64,000 bases of DNA from Begonia masoniana (taxonomy: Eukaryota > Streptophyta > Magnoliopsida > Cucurbitales > Begoniaceae): the NCBI GenBank assembly GCA_022432975.1, contig CM039502.1, forward strand, positions 12,297,803 through 12,361,802. Direction: 5' to 3'. Below the pieces are notes generated by a model. It was given only the letters and a program-made list of their open reading frames with translations. It was not told the origin of the DNA and did not search any database. Within the stretch, counting starts at the first letter, position 1; each line of letters starts with the position of its first letter. The translations under genes were made by a program, and so were the position numbers. Shown piece after piece: positions 11,124 through 21,994 of the stretch.

Positions 11124-13144
11124 TTATTTAAAGAAGGCTACAAAATGTGTCCAAAAAGCTTGGCTAATCCAAGCGGGCACTTCACAGTTCGAATTGAGAT
11201 AAGCATCTACAAGTGCTGGAAGTGAGTGAATATCAAGAGAGAGGGGTGGTTGAAAAGGCACGAGTTCCAGGCATGGAGTAGTCTCTGGCTGAGGAGCAGC
11301 AGAGATAGAGGGGCCTTGATACACCACTATGTCCATACATGGAGGAGTTTCGACAGAAGGACCAGCAGTAGACGCATCAGGAGGAGAGAATGCAAATTCA
11401 GCCTCCTGAAGATCCAACGACATGAAACGCACATCTTCATAAACTTCAGGTCAGGAAAATGGAAGAAAGAGATCTTCATAGCAAGCCTCTGAGACACTGA
11501 TTGAACTGGATGAATCAGGTTCGGATGCAGGAGTCAGATTGTCAATTGAAGATTAGAGTGACTCAAGTTCCCTGACAACCATGCGCCTATCAGCATCCAC
11601 TTTCTGAGACAGCAAACCAAGACTAGTATCCATAGCAATGCACATGTTCTGTTGGGTCTTGTCAAGCTTAGTGTCTAGGGATTTTTCAAGCTGACAGAGG
11701 GCTGACCCTAGACTGTGAATAGAGGCCTTTAAGTCATTGTATTGAGCTTCACTCATAGAAAATCTCCGCTGATAAGTCAGAGGAGTGGCAGGAGGAACTG
11801 AGGGAAGTGGTGAGGAGGCGTGGACTAGTAGAGCCGGTTGGACAGGAGGAGGTGTGAGTAGTGGAGGAGGTGGTTTGACTGGTGGACAAGCTGGAGAAGG
11901 AGTAGCTTGTTGAACTGGAGATGGAGGAGGTACAGTCTGTTGGACTGGAGATGGAGAAGCTGGAGGAAGCAAAGCAGGTAAATGAAGTGTAGGTGGAGGA
12001 GATGGAGGAGCTTGTAGGGGCATAAATGAGGGACCAGAGATGGCCTCGGAAATATGTGCTCTTGAGGAAGGAGCAGGACGCCTTCGCACTAGAGAAGGAG
12101 GTTGAAAGCTAGAAGCTTGAGATTGAGAGGGGGAATTAACAAAAACAGGTATCTCAGAGTCATCCCCTACTTCAGCAGTGGACTCCTCTGGCAGGAGAAG
12201 TTGTCTCTTCCCCTTTCTGGCAGCTACTGCCTTAACAGTATTTCCCTTAGCGACATTCAAAACAAGCTCCCCTGTTCTTGTTCTCTTTATTCCCATTTTG
12301 CTCAGAGTGGTCTTGGAATAATAACTTGTGGGTTGAAGACGAAAGGGGTCTTCATCCTCTGGAAATACAACCTCAAGCTGCATAAATATCCTCATGAGAA
12401 GCAGGTTGTAGGGAAAGGAGGTAGCCCTGGATGTCACAGCCTGAATCATCCTTCGAACCAAAACATATCCAAGATTGAAGGGGGCCTTTTGGAACAGTGC
12501 AAATAGAACAAAAAGCTCCATGGCACTCACCTCATCATGGTGACCACCCTTAGGGACAATATTGTACCCTATCATCTGATGAAATAACCTGGCTCTTGCA
12601 GTCAGGTGTTTGCCTTTAAGAGGGTATGGTTTGGGTCAAGAACTATAAGCTGTAGAAAACTGAGACCCTCAGAGGTACCAAAGAAAGGAGGCTCAGAGCC
12701 GGTCATATACTGGTAACGGCGGCTATCTAAATAGGAGCACTCCAAAAGGGCATTTATGAACTGGGGGGTAATCTCTATATGTTTGCTATACACATAGCTC
12801 TTTATAATAGAGAAATCCGAAGTAAAACTCATATTTGCATAAAACATTCTGATTGCCTCAGGGTAATAGTATGATTCTACTTCAAATAAACCTAATAACC
12901 CGAGATCCTTCAAGGGTTCTATAATATTCATTCCTGCTAAATCATCAAAGTAAATCCCTCGACTGGGAATCAAAGTTTTGTACCTATAGTCGTCATGGTG
13001 CTTTAACTCAGCAGCCTTGGAGAGAAAGAAAAGAGATGGCCACTGGTTGGCACGAGGAATCTCTCGTGGAGGACGAGCAGAAACCTTAGCATTCTTCTTG
13101 GCCGGTTCCTTAGCAGTGCGAGAAGATGAACCTGGAAAATCCAT
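11124..13144 (-). pseudogene. SIRE-like element env-like / plant-transposon-associated ORF
   Basis: Extra ORF downstream of pol in the SIRE-like element. The N-terminal part (13144-12602, 180 aa) and following part (12575-11553, 340 aa) resemble the domain annotated as putative plant transposon protein, found in env-like ORFs of SIRE and Athila elements. The C-terminal half has a long Pro/Ser-rich linker (about 11780-12110) and a predicted coiled-coil-like heptad stretch near 11620-11740. A frameshift lies near 12590-12602 and stops near 11553 and 11457, with a conserved tail to 11124. Function is unknown; no convincing signal peptide or transmembrane segment was seen. Broken. Confidence 0.7.
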
Positions 13145-13454
13145 TGGAGGAATAGGACTCGAGAGAGAAAGAACTGGTAGGGCAGGGGTTTTTAGAAAGA
13201 GCGCGAAATGTGAAGCGTCTTTGAGAAGAAATAGAGTTTAAAAGAGAATAGGGCATCGCCCGACGAGATGAGGACACACGTGTAAAACCGATTAACCCGA
13301 TGGGTCACACGTGTCGGCAGATAAAGCATACTTCTTCCGATTCCTACCGATAGAAATGCATCTTCCGATGCCTATTGGAAAACATTGCATCTACCGATGC
13401 CCTCACAGCTAAAAACAGCTCTATTACACAAGATTCACCAACAGAGAAATAACC

Positions 13455-15316
13455 TTAGTTTTTCTCAAACCGAATGAGACCTAGTCTTATTCTAATATTA
13501 TTGAAGGTCTTTTCATCCAAAGACTTGGTAAAGATATCAGTTAATTGATCATCAGAATTAACAAATTCTAAGGAAATATCACATTTTTGAACATAATCTC
13601 TTATAAAGTGATATCTGACCTCTATATGCTTAGTTCTAGAATGCTGAATTGGATTCTTAGAAATATTAATAGCACTGGTGTTGTCACACCGAATAGGAAT
13701 CCTATCATAGAACAGATTATAGTCTTCTAGAGTTTGTTTCATCCAAAGCATTTATGCACAGCAACTGCCAGCAGCAATATATTCACTCTCAGCAGTTGAT
13801 AATGCAACAGAATTCTGTTTCTTAGAATACTAGGAGACTAAAGATTCACCTAAGAACTGACAGGTGCCACTAGTGCTTTTTTTTATCAACAAGACTACCT
13901 GCATAATCAGAATCTGAATATCCAATCAGATTAAAAGAAGTGCCATTTGGATACCATAATCCTAAATCATAAGTCACACTCAAATATTTGAAAATCCTTT
14001 TTACAGCAGTTAAATGAGACTCCTTAGGGGCAGCTTGAAATCTAGCACAAAGACAAACACTAAATAGAATATCTGGCCTACTAGCAGTCAGATATAACAA
14101 AGAACCAATCATACCACGATATTTCATAATGTCCACACTTATACCGTTTTCATCTTTGTCCAATTTGGTTGTGGTACTCATGGGAGTTCTAGAAGATTTG
14201 ACAGATTCTAAACCAAATTTCTTAAGAAATTCCTTAATGTACTTTTCTTGACAGAAGAAAATTCCATTAGGAGATTGGCTAATCTGAAATCCTAAGAAGA
14301 ATTTTAACTCCCCCATCATACTCATCTCAAATTCACTTTGCATGAGGGAGGAAAACTCATTACACATATTGACATTAGTTGATCCAAAAATAATGTCATC
14401 GACATAAATTTGAACTAACAGAATATCCTTATCCTTTTGCATGGTAAATAGAGTTGAGTCGGTGTTACCCTTTTTGAAATTCATTTCCTCAAGGAAGTTA
14501 CTCAACCTATCATACCAAGCTCTAGGAGCCTGTTTAAGACCATAGAGAGCTTTCCTTAATTTATAGACATGGTCGGGTTTGTCAAAAGCTTCAAAACCTA
14601 AGGCTTGCTCAACATAAACTTATTATGTAATATAACCATTTAAGAATGCACTCTTTACATCCATTTGAAAAAGTGTAAAGTTTTTGTAGCAAGTAAAAGC
14701 AAGGAGCATCCTAATTGACTCTAATCTAGCTACAGGGGCAAAAGATTCCTCAAAATCAATACCCTCTTCTTGAGAGTATCCCTTAGCAACTAGTCTAGCC
14801 TTGTTTCTCACAACAATCCCATTTTCATCCAATTTGTTCTTATAAACCCATTTAGTTCCAATAATGGGATGATCCTTAGGCCGTGGAACAAGTTCCCATA
14901 CCTTGCTCCTTTCAAATTGATTTAGCTCTTCTTGCATAGCTAAAATCCAATACTCATCATTCTCGGCCTCTTCAAACTTCTTAGGCTCTACTTGAGAGAT
15001 AAATGCCACATTGGCACAGAGATTCCTAAGAGAGGATCTAGTCTTTACTCCTAATGAAGGATCACCTAAGACTTCATCTATTGGATGGTTTTTGACATAT
15101 TTCCAATCTCTAGGGAGAGTAGGATTTTCATCCTTGACAGGAACAATATCTAGAGAAGTAGAGGAGGGTTCTAAGGATTTTTCTACTTGAAGTGAATCTG
15201 AGGGCTTTTCTAAGGAAAGAGAGTCTAAATGATTTTCCAAAGTGACATCCTCATCCACATTGATTGTGGGTTGAGGGGACTCATCAAAGTTAACATGAAC
15301 TGATTCTTCTACCACT
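13455..15316 (-). pseudogene. SIRE-like pol, 3' part (RT and RNase H)
   Basis: Continues the pol frame after solo LTR A. 15372-14623 covers the RT start ([41 protein letters not shown]). Two stop codons follow at 14620-14625, then the same frame goes on with the ALYGLKQAPRAW motif and, from 14505, YVDDI near 14392-14406. A frameshift in an A/T run near 13878 and stops precede the RNase H segment (13751-13455), with DNTSAI and the ADIFTK-like end (LTDIFTKSL). Inactive. Confidence 0.87.
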
Positions 15317-16102
15317 AGAGTTGTCACGTCCCTAAAACTGTACCCAATTTCCCGTACATATTTTTTTTTCATTTTATCCTAATAAACTATAAACTTAACA
15401 TTTATGCGGAAACAATTTGAAAACAATTTAAAAATCAATTTAATAAAACGTTTAAAACAATTATTTAAACCAATACGTACCTGAACACCTATAAATTACA
15501 ATTATAACAAAGTACGTTTTCGAGAAAATGAACTGCGTGGATACGTTTAAAAGTTTAACATATCCTCCTGTTTCAAAATCACAAAACAGTTTATAAAACA
15601 GGTTTCCAAACAGGCATTTAAAACATCAAAAGTAACCTATCAACTACCAGATCCAAGCATCCTAAAATGTCTATACAATTCATCAATCCAAAATATCTCA
15701 AACCCTCAAAACTATACGTACTATCCCCACGGGTCGGTGAAGCCTCGACTGCGCCAGCACACCACCGTAGCCATCCTCCGTCAACTGAATCTTGCCTCAG
15801 GTGGAGGGATCTCATCCTCACCTGTATCCTCGATGTCTAGATCACCTACACCATACATATACACACTATGAGATGAAATCTCAGTAAGCTCTAGTAAATG
15901 CAATGCATGCTGTGCTATGAGTTCGTTAAACTATGCTTTATTTTCTTTACTATGCAATGCACTATAGGTGTCACCGAGATCCTATACCCTCTAACCGGAA
16001 AGCTCATCCAGTGGGCGGACTACTCTTTCCGGCTAGAGGAGGGGGGTACACGTTTACAACACGTACAGCCGTGCCTGAGCCCCACCTCGCGTGACCTGTA
16101 AA

Positions 16103-16231
16103 CTGTATGCCTTTCGGCCTGTATGCCCGAAGGCCTGTATGCCTTTCGGCCTGTATGCCCGAAGGCCTATACGCCCGAAGGCCTGTATGCCTTTCGGCCT
16201 GTATGCCCGAAGGCCTATATGCCCGAAGGCT
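16103..16231. repeat. 16-bp tandem repeat in solo LTR A
   Basis: Eight 16-bp units of two kinds, cctgtatgcctttcgg and cctgtatgcccgaagg, partly alternating. The tails tttcgg and ccgaagg are near inverse complements, so neighbouring units can pair. Confidence 0.9.
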
Positions 16232-16493
16232 CATGCTATGCTTTACGTTATCTTTAAACCTCTGTGCGGAAATTCATTTTCATGCTTTTCTTTAAAACAA
16301 GTGATGCGTGAACAGTTCTATATCATAAAGTAAACAAGCAATAATTCATACCATCGAGACTGTAAAGCATAAACTATAAACTCCTAAAACCTATCTACCC
16401 AAACCAAGCAATATAAAACACGTGCATCTCCAGAATTTCCTCGAAACGACATTCGACGTACGGTGTAGGCCTGTCGGCCAAAGAAGATCACGA

Positions 16494-16506
16494 GAACTTA
16501 CCTCGT
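16494..16506 (-). other. Conserved splice-donor-like site in solo LTR A
   Basis: The minus strand reads cacgaggtaagttctc, a near-perfect plant 5' splice site (AG|GTAAGT). The same word occurs at the same relative place in solo LTR B (about 43891) and a variant in C (about 31152). Use as a splice site is inferred. Confidence 0.45.
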
Positions 16507-17840
16507 GTCCGTTGCAGCTCTTGCTCCGTCCACGAGCGTTGTTCACCTACGCAATTTTCATCAATTTGTCGTTAATACGATATTAAACAATTAAATGTCC
16601 AAATTTAACAAAAACCTTAACAAAGGAACTTTCTTAAAATCTTCACCTAACTAATCGAAGTATTTAACAACGATTAACGCTCGATAGCTTAAAATCACAA
16701 TTAACGAGTTTTCCTAAAAACCCGAAAATTCACAAATTTAACATTTCTCGCAATTCACTCTAACTCCGTCCAATAACGTTCAATACGTCCTTTATATCGA
16801 TAATTATTATAAACCTATCAATTTCGGACCCTATTTTGGGTTCGGTAAAAACCGACCCGAAACTTCGAACGCGCGTAACTTTCGCGTCGGTTATCGGAAT
16901 CGAACGATTCCAGCGGCCACACGCTCCCCTAATAACCTATTTTAACCTGCCAAAAGGAATTTTAAAACAATCGACCGTAGATAGGTCAAATGTCCAAAAA
17001 TCTGAATCTGCCCTTAATCGGAAAATCCCCCCTTTTTGATTTTTCACCAAATCACACTAATTTTCTCACCAATCAATCCCCCTTATACCTAATTAACATA
17101 AACTAACCAAAATTTAGATATTATTCACAGAAAACCCGAAATCCCCAATTCGGGATTCGCTGCATTTTGCTCAAATTGAGCTCTCTGTTGCTCGGCAATC
17201 ATTGCCGACTTGAAGCTCGGCAAGACGACGCCGAGAACAGCCAGAAAGGACCGGCGATCGGAGCTCAACAGAGCTCGCCGTTCCCGGCCAGAAATCGAGC
17301 AAGAACAGGGGAGAACTCACCGTTTTCGATCGGGTTTTTGCGCGGAAAGGCCGAACCGCACACTGGCTTCAACTCGCCGGAGTCTGCTCGTCTGAACGGT
17401 GGTCGGAGCCGTGTCGTCGCCGTCGGAGGGATGCCGCTCGCCGTTCGTCGCTCTCGGGTGCTCGGGAGCCGATGAAGAACATAATGAAATCTTCTTTTTT
17501 TTTTTGTTTATTTATTAATAATAATAATAATAAAAATAATAAAACTAAAACTATTTCTTAACAAAACATTAATTTTGCTCTCTCGTGTTTTTGACCATTC
17601 GAATTTTCTTATTTCGCCAATAAATCCGACTTATTATCTGGGTTCTATTAAAACTGTCCGTTCGCAAATCGGATCTCGTTTACTATTTTTACTAAAACGT
17701 CCTTTATATTACGAGAAACGTAATTACTCGGAATATAGCGTTATTATTCCGAAAATTCTCGTAAATTTTTTAAAATTCTTATTATTCGTTAAGATCATAA
17801 TGACGTTTTCTTTTCATAAAACGGACCTGATTTGACATAT

Positions 17841-19166
17841 TTACAAAAATGCCATCCAATAATATAATAATAATATTCTCAAAAATCCGTACGAGCCGGA
17901 TATTACAAGAGTTCTTCTATTGAATACTCTATATGCTTTACTGGAAAGTGAATAACTAAGAAAAATTCCAAGGTCAGATTTGGAATCGAATTTTCCTAAG
18001 TTATTCTTAGTGTTGAGAATAAAGCACTTACTACCAAAGGCTCTAAAATATTTAACAGAAGGTGTTTTTCCACTCCAGAGCTCATATGGAGTTTTCTCAA
18101 GAATAGGTCTTATGGAGACCCGATTGAGCACACAAGAAGCTGTAGCAACAGCTTCAGCCCAGAAATACTTAGGAAGGGAATTTTCATTAAGCATGGTTCG
18201 GGCAAGCTCTTGGAGAGACCTATTTTTCCTCTCAACAATACCATTTTGCTGAGGAGTTCTAGGAGAGGAGTAATTGTGCTCAATTCCATACTTGAGACAC
18301 AAGAGTTCAAATCTCTAATTTTCAAATTCTCCACCATGATCACTACGAATAGCAACAATGGTGAGCTCCTTTTCATTTTGAACTCTTTTCCTAAAGCTAG
18401 AAAAGGTATCAAAAGTCTCATCCTTAGACTTCAGAAAGAATACCCAGGTGAATCTAGAGAAGTCGTCAACAATGACATAAGCATAGAATTTTCCACCTAG
18501 ACTAGCTATATTGGAAGGACCGAAGAGGTCCATGTGGAGAAGTTGGAGAGGCTTGGAAGTTGAAATTGCATTCTTCGATGCAAAGGAACTTTTGATCTGC
18601 TTACTCATTTGGCAGGCTTCACAGACCTTATCCTTTTCAAAGGATATCTTAGGAATCCCTCTAACTAAATTATCCTTAGTAATCTTAGCTAATGTATCCA
18701 TTCCTACATGTCCTAATCTCCTATGCCAAATCCAGCTATTATTAGAGGAATTAACAGCAAAACATTTCTCATTATCACAAACAATATTATCTAAGTCAAT
18801 AATATAGATATTTTCTTTCCTAAAACCAGTAAACAAAATTTTGCCATTTGCAGAATCTTTAATTATGCAGGAATTTGACTTAAAAGTCACCTTATATCCT
18901 TTATCACATAACTGGCTAATACTAAGTAAATTATGGTTCAATCCATCAACTAATAACACATTCTCAATAACAGAATTAATACTGTTATCTATATTGCCTA
19001 TGCCAACAATCTTGCCCTTTTGGTTTCCCCCAAAAGTAACACTGCCCTTCTTCTTGTTGACAATAGCAAACTTGGTTGAGTCTCCCGTCATATGTCTTGA
19101 ACAACCACTGTCAAAGTACCACTGATTCTTTCCGGGAGAGCAGTCAACCTGCAAAACAGTGATCAA
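17841..19166 (-). pseudogene. SIRE-like pol, 5' part (protease-like, integrase)
   Basis: Starts with a protease-like segment (WYFDSGCSRHMTGD), followed by the GAG-pre-integrase motif (WIWHRRLGHV...CEACQMSKQ) and integrase core residues (MDLFGP, SDHGGEFEN). One stop at 18315, then the same frame gives the PQQNGIVERKNR catalytic-glutamate motif and C-terminal integrase to the solo LTR A insertion at 17912. Only this in-frame stop disrupts the part shown here (the last bases of the open frame, up to 17907, are solo LTR). Confidence 0.88.
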
Positions 19167-20728
19167 ACAGTCTTCTTAGGTACCCAAATCTTTTGGGTCC
19201 TAGTGTTAGTTTTGGTTCCTTTGGGAACCCATTGCAACTTACTGCAAGTTTTCATATTATTTGTTTTTAAAGGACATACAAAAGACTTATGTCCTACTTC
19301 ATTACAGGTATGGCAAGTAGTCGGTTTGACAAAGAAATTCTTAAAAACTTTCCTCTTATTGAACTTATCATAGCCTAAACCTGCTTTATCATGAGTAGCT
19401 CTATGATTCCCTATTAGCAATGTTAAGTTCTTGCTACCATTTGAGAACCAAAGAACAAGTTTATTCAAAGATTCATTTGTCATCTTAAGTTCAGTGATTT
19501 CTTTTACATGCAAGTTCACTTCTTTAGCATGCTTCTCAATTAGACTTGCATTTTCCTTTTTCAGTGTATTGTATTTAGCCTTTAACATGCAAAACTGTTT
19601 AACTAAATCGTTAAAGGCATCAACCATATCCCCATCATCATCAGACTCACTCTCACAAGAAGAAATGCTAACCTCATTATCGTGAGCCATGAAGCAGAGG
19701 TTGGCTACTTCCTCATCTTCTGAAGAGGAGGTGTCGCCTTCACTGTCATCCCAAGTGGCCTTCATAGCCTTCTTCTTAAATTTATTGGGATATTTCTTGG
19801 CCTGTGGACAATCTGCCTTCATGTGGCCAGGCTTGCCACACCCGAAGCATGTGATTTCTTTCTCCTTATGAGATTTCTCACCCTTTGGAAATCTTCTTCC
19901 CTGCATTCTTTTTCTCTGAAGGAATTTGCTGAACCTCCTTGTAATGAGGGCTATATCCTCATCATCTTCTTCTACTTCTTCCTCAGATTCTTCATTTTTG
20001 CTTGAAGAGGCTTTTAGAGCGATATCCTTCTTTTTGTTGATCTCCTTTTCTTTGAGATCTTCCTTATCATTGGCCCTCATGGTTATCTCATGAGTCATCA
20101 GAGAGCCAATGAGCTCTTCCAGCTTGAGCACCTTTAGATCCAGAGCTTCTTGTATTGCTGTCACTTTTGGTTGCCAAGCTCTGGGTAGGCATCTCAAAAT
20201 TTTTCTTACCTGTTCTTCACCTGAGTAAATCTTACCGAGGGCTTTTAAACCATTAGTAATGTTAGTGAACCGAGTAAACATAGATGAAATAGACTCATCC
20301 TTTAACATGGTAAAAAGTTCATACTCGTGAACTAACATATTTAACTTGCTCTCTTTTACCTGATTTGTTCCCTCGTGTGTGACCTCTAATAAGTGCCAAA
20401 TCTCTTGGGCACTCTCACACCCTTGTACTCTATTAAATTCGTCTCTATTCAGAGCACAGTACAGGGTGTTTATAGCCTTGGCATTTAAGCTCAAGTTCTT
20501 TTTATCTGTATCATTTAGTTCATGTGAAGCTTTGGGGATCTTCACACCATTCTCTGTTTTGACAGCAATGTAAGGACCATTTTCTATGTTATTCCATAGT
20601 TCATAGTCCACAGCTTGAACGAATATTCTCATTCTGGACTTCCAGTAGACATAATCACTCCCATCGAAGAAAGGAGGTCTATTTGTTGCTTGACCTTCTA
20701 TTTGTGTGGTGTTAGTGTTGAATGTCAT
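19163..20728 (-). CDS. SIRE-like gag, open frame
   Basis: 521-aa gag of the SIRE-like element; I chose the second methionine (MTFNTN) because preceding residues are leader-like. It has the plant copia gag domain (FFDGSDYVYWKSRM, then LEVTHEGTNQVKESK), an acidic/lysine-rich linker, a CCHC knuckle CFGCGKPGHMKADC near 19835 and a second, CX2CX4HX4C (CHTCNEVGHKSFVC) near 19290. It is uninterrupted, unlike the rest of the element. It would form virus-like particles in the cytoplasm; here it is likely silent. Confidence 0.85.
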   Translation of the reverse strand: MTFNTNTTQIEGQATNRPPFFDGSDYVYWKSRMRIFVQAVDYELWNNIENGPYIAVKTENGVKIPKASHELNDTDKKNLSLNAKAINTLYCALNRDEFNRVQGCESAQEIWHLLEVTHEGTNQVKESKLNMLVHEYELFTMLKDESISSMFTRFTNITNGLKALGKIYSGEEQVRKILRCLPRAWQPKVTAIQEALDLKVLKLEELIGSLMTHEITMRANDKEDLKEKEINKKKDIALKASSSKNEESEEEVEEDDEDIALITRRFSKFLQRKRMQGRRFPKGEKSHKEKEITCFGCGKPGHMKADCPQAKKYPNKFKKKAMKATWDDSEGDTSSSEDEEVANLCFMAHDNEVSISSCESESDDDGDMVDAFNDLVKQFCMLKAKYNTLKKENASLIEKHAKEVNLHVKEITELKMTNESLNKLVLWFSNGSKNLTLLIGNHRATHDKAGLGYDKFNKRKVFKNFFVKPTTCHTCNEVGHKSFVCPLKTNNMKTCSKLQWVPKGTKTNTRTQKIWVPKKTV

Positions 20729-20782
20729 TGTGAAAATATATAACACAGAGTGTTTAAACACAACTTAGACAATGATAACCTT

Positions 20783-20794
20783 GCTCTGATACCA
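20783..20794 (-). other. Primer-binding site of the SIRE-like element
   Basis: The plus strand ctctgatacca is the complement of tggtatcagag, the site pairing with initiator-Met tRNA. It lies next to the LTR edge at 20799. Confidence 0.85.
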
Positions 20795-20798
20795 ATTA

Positions 20799-21033
20799 TA
20801 GGATCGAGATTGTCTAAGAGGGGGGTGAATTAGACCTTTTTAAATTTTCTTAATTACTAACTACAAGCAGTCAACCAGTAAATATAAATAGAGAGATAGA
20901 GAGAAAAATCAACACACAGATTTTTACGTGGTTCGGCCAAAGCTTGCCTACATCCACGCTTCAAGGTTCACCCTTTGAAGATCCTTAACCTTCTCATCAG
21001 TGAGAAAAACAGATCGGAATTCCAGGCTTCGAT
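20799..21033 (-). repeat. Truncated 5' LTR of the SIRE-like element
   Basis: Only about 235 bp remain, matching 8582-8816. It then joins Athila integrase sequence (gcattatgggcatac) directly. The rest of this LTR and part of the host integrase gene are gone. Confidence 0.85.
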
Positions 21034-21543
21034 GCATTATGGGCATACAGAACAGCATTTAAGACTCCTCTGGGCACTACTCCATTCAACATGATTTATG
21101 GAAAAGCTTGCCATCTCCCTGTAGAGCTAGAGCACAAGGCCTTCTGGGAAATAAAAGCTTTGAATTTGGATTTACAGGAAGGAGTAGATTGGTACAATTA
21201 CAAGAATTAGAAGAATTGAGAATGACAGCCTACGAGAATGCAAGGATTTATAAAGAGAAAGTAAAAAAAATGGCATGATAAAAAAATCCAACAAAAAGTT
21301 TTTGAGAAGGGACAAAAGGTGTTACTCTTCAACTCAAGAATGAAGCTGTTTCCGGGTAAACTTAAATCTAGATGGTCTGGGCCATTTGAAATCATGGAAA
21401 TATTTCCATATGGCACATTGGAACTACGTGATGAAAAGAGTGGCAGAAATTTCAAGGTAAATGGTCAGAGAGTAAAGATTTATCATGGAGAAGAATTGAC
21501 AGAAATTGCCTCCATTACTCTCGAGAACATCAAAGAAAAGTGA
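21034..21543 (+). pseudogene. Athila-1 integrase C-terminal part
   Basis: Continues the Athila pol after [15 protein letters not shown] segment, then the C-terminal tail with SRWSGPFEI and KVNGQRVK, stopping at 21541-21543. Matches 63481-63990 of the second copy. Frame shifts occur near 21180 and 21265. Confidence 0.85.
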
Positions 21544-21994
21544 CATATGGGAAAGTCAGGCTGATGACTTAAAAATCAAGCGCTTATTGGGAGGCAACCC
21601 AATTTCTAATATCCTTTTGTTTTTCTATTTTTTTTTTAGTTTTCGCGAAAAATAATCTGCTGTTGATTTCTATGCCTTATTTAAAGTTTCTATATCTTGT
21701 TTCTGTTGTTTCTATTCAGTTGAAGGCATTAGTGTGAAGTTCGATCGAAGGTATCGTCAAAAGGGGTTAAGAAATCGACCCTATATATATATGAAAAAAA
21801 AAACAAAAGGGGGGGTGCATATTAAATATTTTCTAATTATTTAATTATCCGCTTTAATAAAAATCTTCCCTCTTTTTTATTTTCATATTGCTACTTTTCT
21901 CTCCCGAAGCCCTAGTGCCGCTGTAGCAAACCTTCAAAAATCCAGCTTCTCACTTTCAAATTTTTCTTCCTTTTTCAGAATACAACGTATCACC

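Larger units (their letters stand above)
15322..17907 (-). mobile_element. Solo LTR A (gypsy-like, tgtaa...gtgaca)
   Basis: 2586 bp with a perfect TSD agagt (15317-15321 and 17908-17912), splitting the SIRE pol between RRTL and VVEES. On the minus strand it starts tgtaatatccggctcg and ends ttttagggacgtgaca. It has no gag/pol and only one left and one right terminus, so it is best read as a solo LTR of a long-LTR gypsy family (Tekay/Del-like is an inference). It is homologous in opposite orientation to solo LTR B at 42895 (shared gaggatgagatccctccacc-like block at about 15795-15840). Confidence 0.8.
8582..21033 (-). mobile_element. SIRE/Maximus-like Ty1/copia element nested in Athila-1
   Basis: Reads on the minus strand: truncated 5' LTR (20799-21033), primer-binding site complementary to initiator-Met tRNA (ctctgatacca at 20783-20794 on the plus strand), gag, pol, an env-like ORF region (13144-11124), then a 3' LTR (about 10985-8582). 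Large gag with two zinc knuckles and an extra ORF after pol fit the SIRE clade. The outer 5' LTR and about 170 bp of host Athila are missing, so no TSD remains. The remaining LTR ends differ at about 6 of 235 positions by eye, making this a fairly recent insertion. Confidence 0.88.

Noticed and set aside
17167..17475. 102-codon GC-rich open frame in solo LTR A
   Set aside because: On the antisense strand of the LTR leader; the matching region of solo LTR B has no equivalent frame.
15322..17907. Complete non-autonomous retrotransposon instead of solo LTR
   Set aside because: No internal pair of LTRs, primer-binding site or polypurine tract found; one start and one end only.
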